Positions 1 through 6,952 of a stretch of DNA of 12,890 bases are shown here, piece after piece. The notes below the pieces were generated by a model. The model ran no database searches, had not been told where the DNA came from, and saw nothing but the letters and a program-made list of their open reading frames with translations. Source of the DNA: Clostridia bacterium. Its GTDB lineage: Bacteria; Bacillota; DSM-521; Neomoorellales; Neomoorellaceae. Where the stretch lies: positions 1 to 12,890 of the forward strand of contig JAAYGJ010000241.1 of assembly GCA_012727745.1 (NCBI GenBank), written 5' to 3'. The position numbers and the translations under genes were made by a program. Numbering within the stretch: the first letter of the stretch is position 1; every line of letters begins with the position of its first letter.

Positions 1-578
1 CTTTTATGGTAGAAATGCAGGAGGTTGCCAACATCATAAATAATGCCAGCGAGAATAGCCTTATTATCTTAGATGAAGTAGGGCGCGGCACCAGTACCGC
101 TGATGGCTTGAGCATTGCCAGGGCTGTTACCGAATATATTCACGACGTAGTTGGTGCCCGCACCCTCTTTGCCACCCACTACCATGAACTGGTTTCTCTG
201 GAAGGAGAACTGGCTGCAGTAAAAAATTATTGTGTTGCCGTATTAGAGAAAGGCGAAGACATTGTTTTTTTGCGGACGATTAAACCGGGTAGCAGCGACA
301 AGAGCTATGGGCTTCAGGTTGCCCGCTTGGCCGGTTTGCCGCCCTCGCTGCTCAATAAAGCCCGGGAATATCTCGAACAATCACCAAAAATGATGCCTTT
401 ACAGCAGACGAAAAAAGAGCCAAAAACAACTCAGTTTAGTAGCGCAGAGAAACAGGTCTTGCAGGAATTGAATAACTTTAATTTAATGGCGGCTACACCT
501 CTGGAAGCAATGGAAAGAATCTACCACTGGCAGCTAATGCTTAAGCAGGGGCCGCGGGTTGTCAAAAAGAGTGGGTGA
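1..578 (+). CDS. mutS: DNA mismatch repair ATPase MutS, C-terminal part (5' end outside window)
   Basis: This is the last ~192 codons of MutS, the protein that recognises mismatched or looped-out bases and recruits MutL. The open frame runs in from the left edge (first full codon at 3), so the ATG at 6 is an internal Met and not a start. Visible are the Walker B and D-loop region (LDEVGRGTSTADG, about 20-34 codons in), the H-loop region ATHYHEL, and the usual C-terminal part of the ATPase domain (KSYGLQVARLAGLP). The typical MutS tail follows, with a helical end (NLMAATPLEAMERIY). Lack of a Smr domain and the HYHEL context indicate MutS1 rather than MutS2. The mismatch-binding domains lie outside the window. 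The stop codon is 10 bases before the preferred mutL ATG, so the two genes are probably co-transcribed. Confidence 0.96.
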   Translation, partial: FMVEMQEVANIINNASENSLIILDEVGRGTSTADGLSIARAVTEYIHDVVGARTLFATHYHELVSLEGELAAVKNYCVAVLEKGEDIVFLRTIKPGSSDKSYGLQVARLAGLPPSLLNKAREYLEQSPKMMPLQQTKKEPKTTQFSSAEKQVLQELNNFNLMAATPLEAMERIYHWQLMLKQGPRVVKKSG

Positions 579-588
579 TATTTTGCTT

Positions 589-2394
589 ATGCAAAAAAGA
601 AGTATAGTAATCCTGGACAGCTCCACTGCTGAGCAGATTGCTGCCGGGGAAGTAGTGGAAAGGCCGGCTTCAGTCGTAAAAGAGCTGGTGGAAAACTCAC
701 TGGACGCCAATGCCCGCCATATTACCATTGAGGTTGAAGGTGGCGGCCTGAGGCTATTACGTGTTCGCGATGATGGTTCAGGGATAGATAAGGAAGAAGT
801 GCCGTTGGCTTTTGCCCGCCATGCTACCAGTAAAATACGCCAGGCGCAAGACCTAGCGGCTATCAAGACTCTTGGCTTCAGGGGTGAAGCCTTACCCAGT
901 ATTGCAGCCGTAAGTCGGGTTGAGATGGAAACCCGCACAGCAGGAAGCTTAACTGGAACGAAAGTCAAGATTGCGGGCGGAGAACTTAATGAAATTGTTG
1001 AGACAGGCTGTCCTCCCGGTACTGTAGTAACGGTTACCGACCTCTTTTATAATACCCCGGCCCGGCGGCGCTATATGAAAAAACCTGCCGTAGAAACAAG
1101 GGCCGTTGCCGTAACGGTTGAAAAGCTGGCTTTGGCCCATCCGGACGTTGCCTTTAATTTAAGTCTGGACGGCAGGCGTTCGTTGCTTACTCCTGGTGAC
1201 GGTGATTTGCGGGCAGTAATAGCTGCGCTTTACGGATTGGAAACCGGGCGGGAGTTGTTGCCGGTCCAGGGTTCGAACCAGGAATGGCAGCTACAGGGTT
1301 TTATCTCGCCTCCCTGGATGCATCGTTCCAGCCGCAGTCATCAGACCATTATTGTCAACGGCCGTTACATTTATAACCGTTCTTTGACACAGGCGCTGGA
1401 AAGCTGTTACCGGGCCATAATTCCTAATGGTCGCCATCCTCTTTTTATCTTGCATTTATTTTTAGAGTCCGAGTTAGTTGATGTTAACGTACATCCGGCA
1501 AAAATGGAGGTACGTTTTCAACAGGAGTACGAACTGACACGGCAAATAGCAGCTGAAGTTAAAAAAGCTCTGCTAAAGCCAGGGGTTGTTGCTCCGGTGA
1601 CCGGGGCGCAGCTGGTTAAAAAGCAGAAAGAAGTGCCCCGAATTCAGCAGAGTTTTAGTTTTCAAAGGCAGGAGCAAAAAGCCCAGGCCTGGGGAGATTA
1701 TATCCTAAAAGAAACTGGACAAAAAGAGGAACTTTTGAAAGAAGAAGGGATTGGCAGTTCATCCAGCTGGTCGGCCGGGCCAGCTGAGGATTACCCCCGG
1801 GCTGTACCAGAAAGCGTCAACGAGCAGGGTCTCCCTCCTTTAAGATTAGTGGGGCAGATTTTTGGCACTTATATTCTGGCGGAAGCTAAAGATGGGCTGT
1901 ACATAATTGACCAGCATGCTGCCCATGAACTGTGTCGTTTTGTCAAGCTGCAAAGTAAAGCCGACGTTGCCAGCTGGCCGGGGCAAATGCTGGAGCCCCC
2001 TGTAACCCTGCAGTTGTCGCCAGCCCAGACAGTAAAACTGGTTGAACAGATTGTGACCTTGAGGGATTTAGGCTTTATCTTGGAAAACTTTGGTGGCAAC
2101 ACTTTTCTCTTGCGCTCCCTGCCTGTGGGTGTGCCGCCGGACAAAGGGAAAGAGGTTCTGGTGGATTTTTTGGAAGGGAGTTTTTTGCCAGCTCCAGAGA
2201 GGCTGCTGAAGTTAATTGCCTGTCATGGAGCTATCAAAGCGGGAGAACAATTAAGCAGGCCTGAAATGGAGCAGCTCTTGGATGAACTACGGCATGTACC
2301 TCGTCCCTATACCTGCCCCCATGGCCGCCCAGCAGTTGTACGCCTGGAGCGGGCACAGCTGGCTCACTTTTTTAAGCGGACAGGTGAAAAGTAA
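589..2394 (+). CDS. mutL: DNA mismatch repair protein MutL (GHKL ATPase with endonuclease-type C-terminus)
   Basis: MutL couples mismatch recognition by MutS to strand incision and removal. Counting from the ATG at 589 (601 aa, normal length), the N-terminal GHKL ATPase shows VKELVENSLDA (residues 30-40, with the catalytic Glu and the Mg-binding Asn), DDGSGI (61-66) and GFRGEAL (96-102). A variable, charged linker (about 345-420) leads to the dimerisation/endonuclease domain with DQHAAHE (from D441), ACHGAIKA and CPHGRP. These motifs are those of MutL proteins with nicking activity, found in bacteria without MutH. The last Glu of the DQHA(X)2E(X)4E motif appears to be Val. In-frame TTG 559 and GTG 571 would also open the frame. 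ATG 589 fits the family N-terminus best and has GGGTGA about 9 bases upstream. The stop overlaps the miaA start (TAATG). Confidence 0.96.
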   Translation: MQKRSIVILDSSTAEQIAAGEVVERPASVVKELVENSLDANARHITIEVEGGGLRLLRVRDDGSGIDKEEVPLAFARHATSKIRQAQDLAAIKTLGFRGEALPSIAAVSRVEMETRTAGSLTGTKVKIAGGELNEIVETGCPPGTVVTVTDLFYNTPARRRYMKKPAVETRAVAVTVEKLALAHPDVAFNLSLDGRRSLLTPGDGDLRAVIAALYGLETGRELLPVQGSNQEWQLQGFISPPWMHRSSRSHQTIIVNGRYIYNRSLTQALESCYRAIIPNGRHPLFILHLFLESELVDVNVHPAKMEVRFQQEYELTRQIAAEVKKALLKPGVVAPVTGAQLVKKQKEVPRIQQSFSFQRQEQKAQAWGDYILKETGQKEELLKEEGIGSSSSWSAGPAEDYPRAVPESVNEQGLPPLRLVGQIFGTYILAEAKDGLYIIDQHAAHELCRFVKLQSKADVASWPGQMLEPPVTLQLSPAQTVKLVEQIVTLRDLGFILENFGGNTFLLRSLPVGVPPDKGKEVLVDFLEGSFLPAPERLLKLIACHGAIKAGEQLSRPEMEQLLDELRHVPRPYTCPHGRPAVVRLERAQLAHFFKRTGEK

Positions 2395-3425
2395 TGGCAA
2401 GTGAAAATAACAGTCATAAAAAAGCGGTGGCAGCTATTATAGGGCCTACTGCCACCGGAAAGTCGGAGATAGCTTTAGCAGTTGCTGCGGCCCTTAAAGG
2501 GGAAATTATTTCGGTAGATTCGGTTCAGGTATACCGGGGCATGGATATTGGGACAGCTAAATTGTTACCACAGGAGCGGGTAGGGCCGGACGGGAAACCG
2601 ATAAGGCACCATATGCTAGATATAGTTGACCCTGACCAGCCTTTTAGTGTAGCTGACTATCAAAGGATGGCCAGGGATATTATTGACACTATTCACCGGC
2701 GAGGTAATTTGCCGTTGCTGGTAGGAGGGACTGGCCTTTATTACCAGGCGGTCGTAGATCCTTACTTTTTTACTGCCATGCCGGCCAACAGCGAGACCCG
2801 GCAGCAGCTTGTCGCTTTGGCCAGGAAGTACGGCAATAATTATCTTCATGAACGGCTCCAAACTGTTGATCCGGAGGCAGCCCGGCGGATCCATCCCAAT
2901 GACCGCCGCCGGCTGGTTCGGGCCCTGGAAACATATATTTTGACCGGGCGGCCTATTTCTACAGCCCTGCTTTTGCGCCGGCAGCAAGAACCTCCTTACC
3001 GCCTGGCAGCAATAGGTCTTACAATGCCCCGCCAGGAACTATACCAACGCATTGAAGAACGGGTAGATAAAATGATAGCCCAGGGGTTAGTGGCTGAAGT
3101 ACGGCAACTGCTGAAACAATACGATTACTATCTGCCTGCCTTGCAGGCCCTGGGTTATCGGGAAATTGGCGCTTATTTGCGTGGTGAAACAAGCTTTGAA
3201 GAGGCGGTGGTATTGCTTAAACGTAATACCCGGCGCCTGGCCAAAAGACAGCTTACATGGTTCAGGCGGGACCAACGCATATTCTGGCTAGAGTTAGAAG
3301 GTAAAAAGAAAGGGGAAATAACGACGTTTATTATTGATTATTTCAGAGAACAATTGCTATTAGGCCAAAATAAGGTTATACTAAAAACAAAAAATGCCAG
3401 CCTGGAGGGTAAAAAAAATGAGTAA
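2394..3425 (+). CDS. miaA: tRNA dimethylallyltransferase MiaA
   Basis: MiaA transfers a dimethylallyl group to N6 of adenosine 37 in tRNAs that read UNN codons, the first step toward (m)s2i6A37. The 343-residue product has the P-loop GPTATGKS (17-24) and the conserved segment DSVQVYRGMDIGTAK (from 42) with the catalytic Asp. It also has GGTGLYYQA (the substrate-channel motif) and the C-terminal RRLAKRQLTWFRRD signature. It is about 30 residues longer than the usual ~310. The extra length lies in a Lys-rich tail after FWLELEG and in a short insertion before HHMLDIVDP. The ATG overlaps the mutL stop by one base. The 3' end overlaps hfq by eight bases, so the miaA tail encodes the hfq ribosome binding site. 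mutL-miaA-hfq order is widespread in bacteria. Confidence 0.97.
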   Translation: MASENNSHKKAVAAIIGPTATGKSEIALAVAAALKGEIISVDSVQVYRGMDIGTAKLLPQERVGPDGKPIRHHMLDIVDPDQPFSVADYQRMARDIIDTIHRRGNLPLLVGGTGLYYQAVVDPYFFTAMPANSETRQQLVALARKYGNNYLHERLQTVDPEAARRIHPNDRRRLVRALETYILTGRPISTALLLRRQQEPPYRLAAIGLTMPRQELYQRIEERVDKMIAQGLVAEVRQLLKQYDYYLPALQALGYREIGAYLRGETSFEEAVVLLKRNTRRLAKRQLTWFRRDQRIFWLELEGKKKGEITTFIIDYFREQLLLGQNKVILKTKNASLEGKKNE

Positions 3426-3663
3426 ATCTTCGGTGAACCTGCAGGATTTGTTTTTAAATGCATTGCGCCGCGACAATACCCCGGTTACTATTTATCTCGT
3501 TAACGGTTTTCAGCTCAAAGGGTTAGTAAAAGGTTTTGATAACTTTACGGTAATTTTAGATAGCGAGGGCAAACAACAAATGATTTACAAACATGCTATT
3601 TCTACAATTGCGCCAGCACGACCGGTTAACCTGATGGTTGAAAACAAGGCTGAAGTAAATTAA
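3418..3663 (+). CDS. hfq: RNA chaperone Hfq
   Basis: Hfq forms a hexameric Sm-like ring that binds A/U-rich RNA and, in many bacteria, helps small RNAs pair with mRNAs. The 81-residue product has the Sm1 motif (NLQDLFLNALRRDNTPVTIYLVNGFQLKG) and the Sm2 motif with the diagnostic YKHAISTI. The tail after the ring core is short, as in Gram-positive Hfq. The start is the ATG at 3418, preceded by GGAGGGT at 3404-3410 with seven bases of spacing. An upstream in-frame ATG at 3394 adds residues foreign to the family and lacks a ribosome binding site. The gene overlaps the miaA 3' end by eight bases, suggesting translational coupling. No clear terminator follows before the gcv promoter. Confidence 0.97.
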   Translation: MSKSSVNLQDLFLNALRRDNTPVTIYLVNGFQLKGLVKGFDNFTVILDSEGKQQMIYKHAISTIAPARPVNLMVENKAEVN

Positions 3664-3721
3664 CCCAAAGGGGCTAAAGATTGACAGCAAGGGAGTATTA
3701 TGCTAAAGTTGATATGAACTG

Positions 3722-3730
3722 TGGTATAAT
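3722..3730 (+). promoter_or_regulatory. Promoter of the gcv operon (extended -10)
   Basis: TGGTATAAT reads as an extended -10 (TGn plus a perfect TATAAT at 3725-3730). It would start transcription near 3737, a few bases before the riboswitch kink-turn element begins. There is no good -35 at the usual distance. A perfect TTGACA sits at 3681-3686, but 38 bases away. It could instead belong to a second promoter with TAAAGT at 3704-3709 (17-base spacer). The -10 is confident; the pairing with a -35 is not. Confidence 0.65.
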
Positions 3731-3740
3731 TTAATATAGC

Positions 3741-3925
3741 CTGGATGAGGGGTACGGGAGAAACGAGGACTTTTACTTCGTACCGAAGAAGCAAGCTTGT
3801 GTCTTCCCGAGGCATAAGTGAAACTTTCAGGTTAAAGGACCGTATCCTGACAAGCTCTGGAAAGTTGTATAACGCCAACGGGGCAAACCTGGTGACAGGT
3901 GAATCTCTCAGGTCAGCGACAGAGC
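3741..3925 (+). promoter_or_regulatory. Tandem glycine riboswitch (two aptamers)
   Basis: Two glycine aptamers lie head to tail upstream of gcvT. Aptamer 1 is closed by an 8-bp P1 (GGGTACGG 3750-3757 with CCGTATCC 3840-3847). It contains the family core blocks ACCGAAGAAGCAA (from 3782) and CTTTCAGGTTAAAGGAC. Aptamer 2 is closed by P1 GCTCTG 3854-3859 with CAGAGC 3920-3925. It carries AACGCCAACGGGGCAAAC, a GNRA-capped hairpin ACCTG-GTGA-CAGGT (3887-3900) and AATCTCTCAGG. The leader and the inter-aptamer linker can form the kink-turn known for this class: U3742-A3852 and G3743-C3851, bulge 3744-3746, then G3747-A3850 and A3748-G3849 sheared pairs. The class is known to bind glycine and usually switches the glycine cleavage operon on. 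The adjoining terminator supports an ON switch here. Confidence 0.95.
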
Positions 3926-3957
3926 ATGGGTTTCTATTTTCCATGTTCTGTTTTATT
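3920..3957 (+). terminator. Riboswitch-controlled intrinsic terminator before gcvT
   Basis: CAGAGCATGG (3920-3929) pairs over ten positions (one G-U) with CCATGTTCTG (3941-3950), followed by TTTTATT. The first six bases of the 5' arm are also the 3' strand of P1 in glycine aptamer 2. The aptamer and the terminator therefore exclude each other: glycine binding would prevent termination and let RNA polymerase enter gcvT. Confidence 0.9.
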
Positions 3958-4016
3958 ATGTTGGTCCAATACTGATTATTGCAACTAATGCAAAAAAGGA
4001 GGGAGTAAAGGTATAA

Positions 4017-4055
4017 AGCAGTATACGTTAGAAAGGTGGGTAAGATAATACTGCT
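4017..4055 (+). other. Inverted repeat / stem-loop in the gcvT 5' untranslated region
   Basis: AGCAGTAT (4017-4024) and ATACTGCT (4048-4055) are perfect 8-bp complements separated by 23 bases. The stem lies between the riboswitch terminator and the gcvT ribosome binding site. It has no following T tract, so it is not a terminator. It may stabilise or process the long leader mRNA. The role is inferred only. Confidence 0.45.
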
Positions 4056-4085
4056 AAATAGGACTAAAATGTGGAGGTTGAAGAT

Positions 4086-5186
4086 ATGGGCTTGCAAAGA
4101 ACGCCGTTATACTCAATGCACCAAAAGTACCACGGCAAAATGATCGATTTTGGAGGCTGGGAACTGCCGGTTGAGTATAGAGAGACAGGGATAATTGCCG
4201 AACATCATCAGGTGCGCAAACAGGCCGGGTTATTTGATGTTTCCCATATGGGTGAGATTGCGGTAAGGGGAGAAAAAGCAGAAAGCTTTATTCAGCAACT
4301 GGTCACCAATGATATTAGCGGCCTTAAGGAAAACCAGATTTGTTATACCCCGATGTGCTACCCCGACGGCGGCTGTGTTGATGATTTATTGATATACAAG
4401 TATTCAGCGGAAAACTTTTTAATTGTCGTAAATGCCGCTAATACTGACAAAGACTTTGCTTGGATGAGGGAACATAAGCCAGCAGCCGGTGTTTCGCTAG
4501 ATAATATGTCTGCGTCCTATGCCCTGCTTGCCCTGCAGGGGCCACTGGCGCAGGATATTCTCCAGAATATTTGTAATGTCAATTTGCAAACAATAAAATA
4601 TTATTGGTTTTTACCTTCAGTCAAGGTTGCAGGTTATGACTGTATCGTTTCCCGTACCGGCTATACCGGTGAAGATGGTTTTGAGCTATTTGTGGCACCT
4701 GAGCATGCCGCGGATCTCTGGGAAGCAATCATAACGGCAGGTCGGGGTGCTGTACTTCCCGCTGGCCTGGGGGCACGGGATACTTTGCGATTTGAGGCTA
4801 AGCTTCCCCTTTACGGACATGAACTTGATGAGGATATCAGCCCTCTGGAAGCTGGCCTTGGCCGCTTTGTTAAGCTAGATAAGGATTCCTTCATTGGCAA
4901 GGAAGCATTGTTAAGGCAGAAGGAAAGAGGATTGCAGCGCATACTGGTGGAATTGGAAATGATTGGACGGGGTATACCCCGCTCTCATTATGAAATATTT
5001 GTCAATGGGCAAAATATAGGTTGGATAACCAGTGGCGGTTTTGCGCCAACGCTAAATAAAAATATTGGCTTAGCCTTGGTTAAAAAAGAATATGCCAATC
5101 CCGGGCAGGAATTGGATGTTATGATCCGTAATAAACCTGTTAAGGCTTGCGTCGGAAAGGGTATTTTCTACCGGCGCTCACGATAA
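4086..5186 (+). CDS. gcvT: Glycine cleavage system T protein (aminomethyltransferase)
   Basis: GcvT takes the aminomethyl group from lipoyl-GcvH, releases ammonia and passes the one-carbon unit to tetrahydrofolate as 5,10-methylene-THF. The 366-residue product has the family N-terminus LQRTPLYSMH, DFGGWELPVEY (21-31) and FDVSHMGE (50-57). It also has the folate-pocket segment with consecutive aspartates near 99-100 (VDDLLIY), GYTGEDGFE, and GLGARDTLRFEAKLPLYGHEL. ATG 4086 is chosen because GGAGG at 4073-4077 lies eight bases upstream. GTG 4071 would place the start upstream of this site and add residues absent in the family. The gene is first in the gcv operon, behind the glycine riboswitch, with 26 bases to gcvH. 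Confidence 0.97.
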   Translation: MGLQRTPLYSMHQKYHGKMIDFGGWELPVEYRETGIIAEHHQVRKQAGLFDVSHMGEIAVRGEKAESFIQQLVTNDISGLKENQICYTPMCYPDGGCVDDLLIYKYSAENFLIVVNAANTDKDFAWMREHKPAAGVSLDNMSASYALLALQGPLAQDILQNICNVNLQTIKYYWFLPSVKVAGYDCIVSRTGYTGEDGFELFVAPEHAADLWEAIITAGRGAVLPAGLGARDTLRFEAKLPLYGHELDEDISPLEAGLGRFVKLDKDSFIGKEALLRQKERGLQRILVELEMIGRGIPRSHYEIFVNGQNIGWITSGGFAPTLNKNIGLALVKKEYANPGQELDVMIRNKPVKACVGKGIFYRRSR

Positions 5187-5212
5187 AATAAAACGAATAG
5201 GAGAGAGGCAAG

Positions 5213-5599
5213 ATGAAAGTCAAAGCAGATTATTACTATAGCGAAGAACACGAATGGGTCAGGGTGGAAGGTGATCTGGCTTACATTGGCATAACTGATT
5301 ATGCCCAGCACCACCTGGGAAATACTGTTTTTGTGGAACTTCCAGAAAACGAGAGTGAATTTGCAGCAGGTGAGGTTATCGGTGTAATCGAATCAGTAAA
5401 AGCGGTTGCTGATATGCATACCCCCGTATCCGGGACTGTAACCGCAATCAACGAAGAACTGGAAGATAGTCCGGAGCTACTTAATGAAGATCCTTACGGG
5501 CATTATATTGCTGTCTTAAAGATGACTAATCCTGAAGAGCTTAAAGCCCTTATGAACAGCGAGCAGTATGCAGCTTTTTGCGAGCAACAGGAGGAATAA
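5213..5599 (+). CDS. gcvH: Glycine cleavage system H protein (lipoyl carrier)
   Basis: GcvH is the small carrier whose lipoyl arm shuttles the aminomethyl intermediate between the P, T and L proteins. The 128-residue product has the expected barrel fold sequence. It contains the lipoylation motif GVIESVKAVADMHTPVSG, in which Lys63 would carry lipoate, and the family end region NEDPYGHYIAVLK. An ATG with a GGAGAGAGG-type ribosome binding site just upstream defines the start. The acidic composition is normal. The lipoate ligase homologue encoded at the end of the same cluster is the likely enzyme that loads Lys63. Confidence 0.97.
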   Translation: MKVKADYYYSEEHEWVRVEGDLAYIGITDYAQHHLGNTVFVELPENESEFAAGEVIGVIESVKAVADMHTPVSGTVTAINEELEDSPELLNEDPYGHYIAVLKMTNPEELKALMNSEQYAAFCEQQEE

Positions 5600-5629
5600 G
5601 GCGCGGCAAATCTGAAGGAGGAGGAGTTT

Positions 5630-6952
5630 ATGAACTACGTGCCCAACCCGCCCTGGGTGGTACAACAGATGCTGGAATCTATGGGCCTGGCAAGCGTAGA
5701 GGATCTTTTCCGTGACATCCCGGAGGAATTAAAACTTAAAAGAGAACTTAACCTGGCTGCCCCTCTGGCTGAACTGGAATTACGCCGGGAATTAAGTGCC
5801 TTAGCTGCTAAAAATTTAAATGTAGATACTTATCCGTGTTTTCTAGGAGCCGGGGCTTATGACCACTACATCCCGGCAGTAGTCGAACAGATGTTGCTAC
5901 GTTCGGAATTTTATACTGCTTACACGCCTTACCAGCCTGAGATCAGTCAGGGTATTTTGCAGGCTATTTTTGAATATCAAACAATGATTTGCAATCTGAC
6001 TGGAATGGATGTTGCCAACGCTTCTGTTTATGACGGAGGCAGCGCCCTGGCTGAAGCTTGTTCCCTGGCCTGCGATGTTACACGTCGCAAAAAAATACTT
6101 GTACCCGAGACAGTAAATCCAAGATATAGTGAGGTTGTCAGGACATATGCCCTGGGAGAAAAGATGGAGGTTATCCCGGTTTCATGTCAGGAAGGTGTAG
6201 TAGATGCCGGAGCTATTGCTGCCCTCATAGATGATCAAACTGCAGCAGTAGTAATTCAGCATCCCAATTTTTACGGCAATCTGGAAGTTGAACTGGAGAA
6301 GATCGGGCAGGCTATACATGCTCATAAAAGCTTGTTAGTGATGGCGGTTGACCCCATATCGCTCGGGATCCTGAAACCTCCAGCTGCCTGGGGAGCGGAT
6401 ATAGTTGTGGGTGAAGGCCAGTCCCTGGGCAATTCATTGAGCTTTGGCGGACCTTATTTAGGATTTTTTGCTACTACCCAGAAACTAATGCGCAAAATTC
6501 CAGGGAGACTGGTAGGCGAAACAGTAGACCTGGACGGCAAACGTGCTTTTGTTCTTACCTTGCAGGCCCGGGAACAGCATATCCGCAGAGAAAGGGCGAG
6601 CTCCAACATCTGTTCTAATGAAGCCCTTTGCGCCCTGGCGGCTACCATTTACCTTACTGTGGTGGGCAAGCAAGGAATCAAAGCAGTAGCCAAGCGCTGT
6701 CACCAGTTAGCCTGTTATGCGAAACAACAGTTTGTTAAAGCAGGTTTCAAGCTAAAGTATAATCAGCCTTTCTTTAAAGAATTCGCAGTAGCGGTTAATG
6801 ATCCGCAGGCCGCCAATGCTGCTCTCTTACAGGCAGGGATTATCGGCGGTTATGAGCTTAATGATGCTTTGTTGTTTGCCTTTACGGAAAAAAGAACCTG
6901 TGCCGAAATTGATCGGCTGGTGGCAGCGCTGGGAGGGATGGAGCGTGAGTAA
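5630..6952 (+). CDS. gcvPA: Glycine dehydrogenase (decarboxylating) subunit 1, P protein alpha part
   Basis: This is the N-terminal half of the P protein, encoded separately as in many Firmicutes and thermophiles. It pairs with GcvPB (the PLP-binding half) to decarboxylate glycine and load the aminomethyl group on GcvH. The 440-residue length is normal. Recognisable blocks are FLGAGAYDHYIPAVVEQM, FYTAYTPYQPEISQGILQ, FEYQTMICNLTGMDVANAS and YDGGSALAEA. Further along are FGGPYLGFFA and LVGETVDLDGKRAFVLTLQ. It retains the PLP-enzyme fold but not the Schiff-base lysine, which is in GcvPB. An AAGGAGGAGG ribosome binding site lies close upstream of the ATG. The gene ends eight bases inside gcvPB, indicating coupled translation and equal subunit supply. 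Confidence 0.97.
   Translation: MNYVPNPPWVVQQMLESMGLASVEDLFRDIPEELKLKRELNLAAPLAELELRRELSALAAKNLNVDTYPCFLGAGAYDHYIPAVVEQMLLRSEFYTAYTPYQPEISQGILQAIFEYQTMICNLTGMDVANASVYDGGSALAEACSLACDVTRRKKILVPETVNPRYSEVVRTYALGEKMEVIPVSCQEGVVDAGAIAALIDDQTAAVVIQHPNFYGNLEVELEKIGQAIHAHKSLLVMAVDPISLGILKPPAAWGADIVVGEGQSLGNSLSFGGPYLGFFATTQKLMRKIPGRLVGETVDLDGKRAFVLTLQAREQHIRRERASSNICSNEALCALAATIYLTVVGKQGIKAVAKRCHQLACYAKQQFVKAGFKLKYNQPFFKEFAVAVNDPQAANAALLQAGIIGGYELNDALLFAFTEKRTCAEIDRLVAALGGMERE

Noticed and set aside
559..588. TTG 559 or GTG 571 as the mutL start
   Set aside because: The extra residues do not belong to the MutL N-terminus; ATG 589 fits the family and is reasonably spaced from GGGTGA.
3681..3686. TTGACA as the -35 of the TATAAT at 3725
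   Set aside because: The distance of 38 bases is too large; it may serve a different, weaker promoter.
3745..3975. 76-codon open frame on the + strand
   Set aside because: It covers the two glycine aptamers and the terminator; the bases are explained by RNA structure and the peptide has no recognisable features.
3988..4008. Tiny ORF MQKRRE and the GGAGGG inside it as a gcv leader peptide
   Set aside because: There is no ribosome binding site before the ATG, and no start codon follows GGAGGG at a usable distance.
6798..6944. N-terminal extension of gcvPB from ATG 6798
   Set aside because: It would read gcvPA sequence in another frame; GTG 6945 has a good ribosome binding site and the expected protein length.
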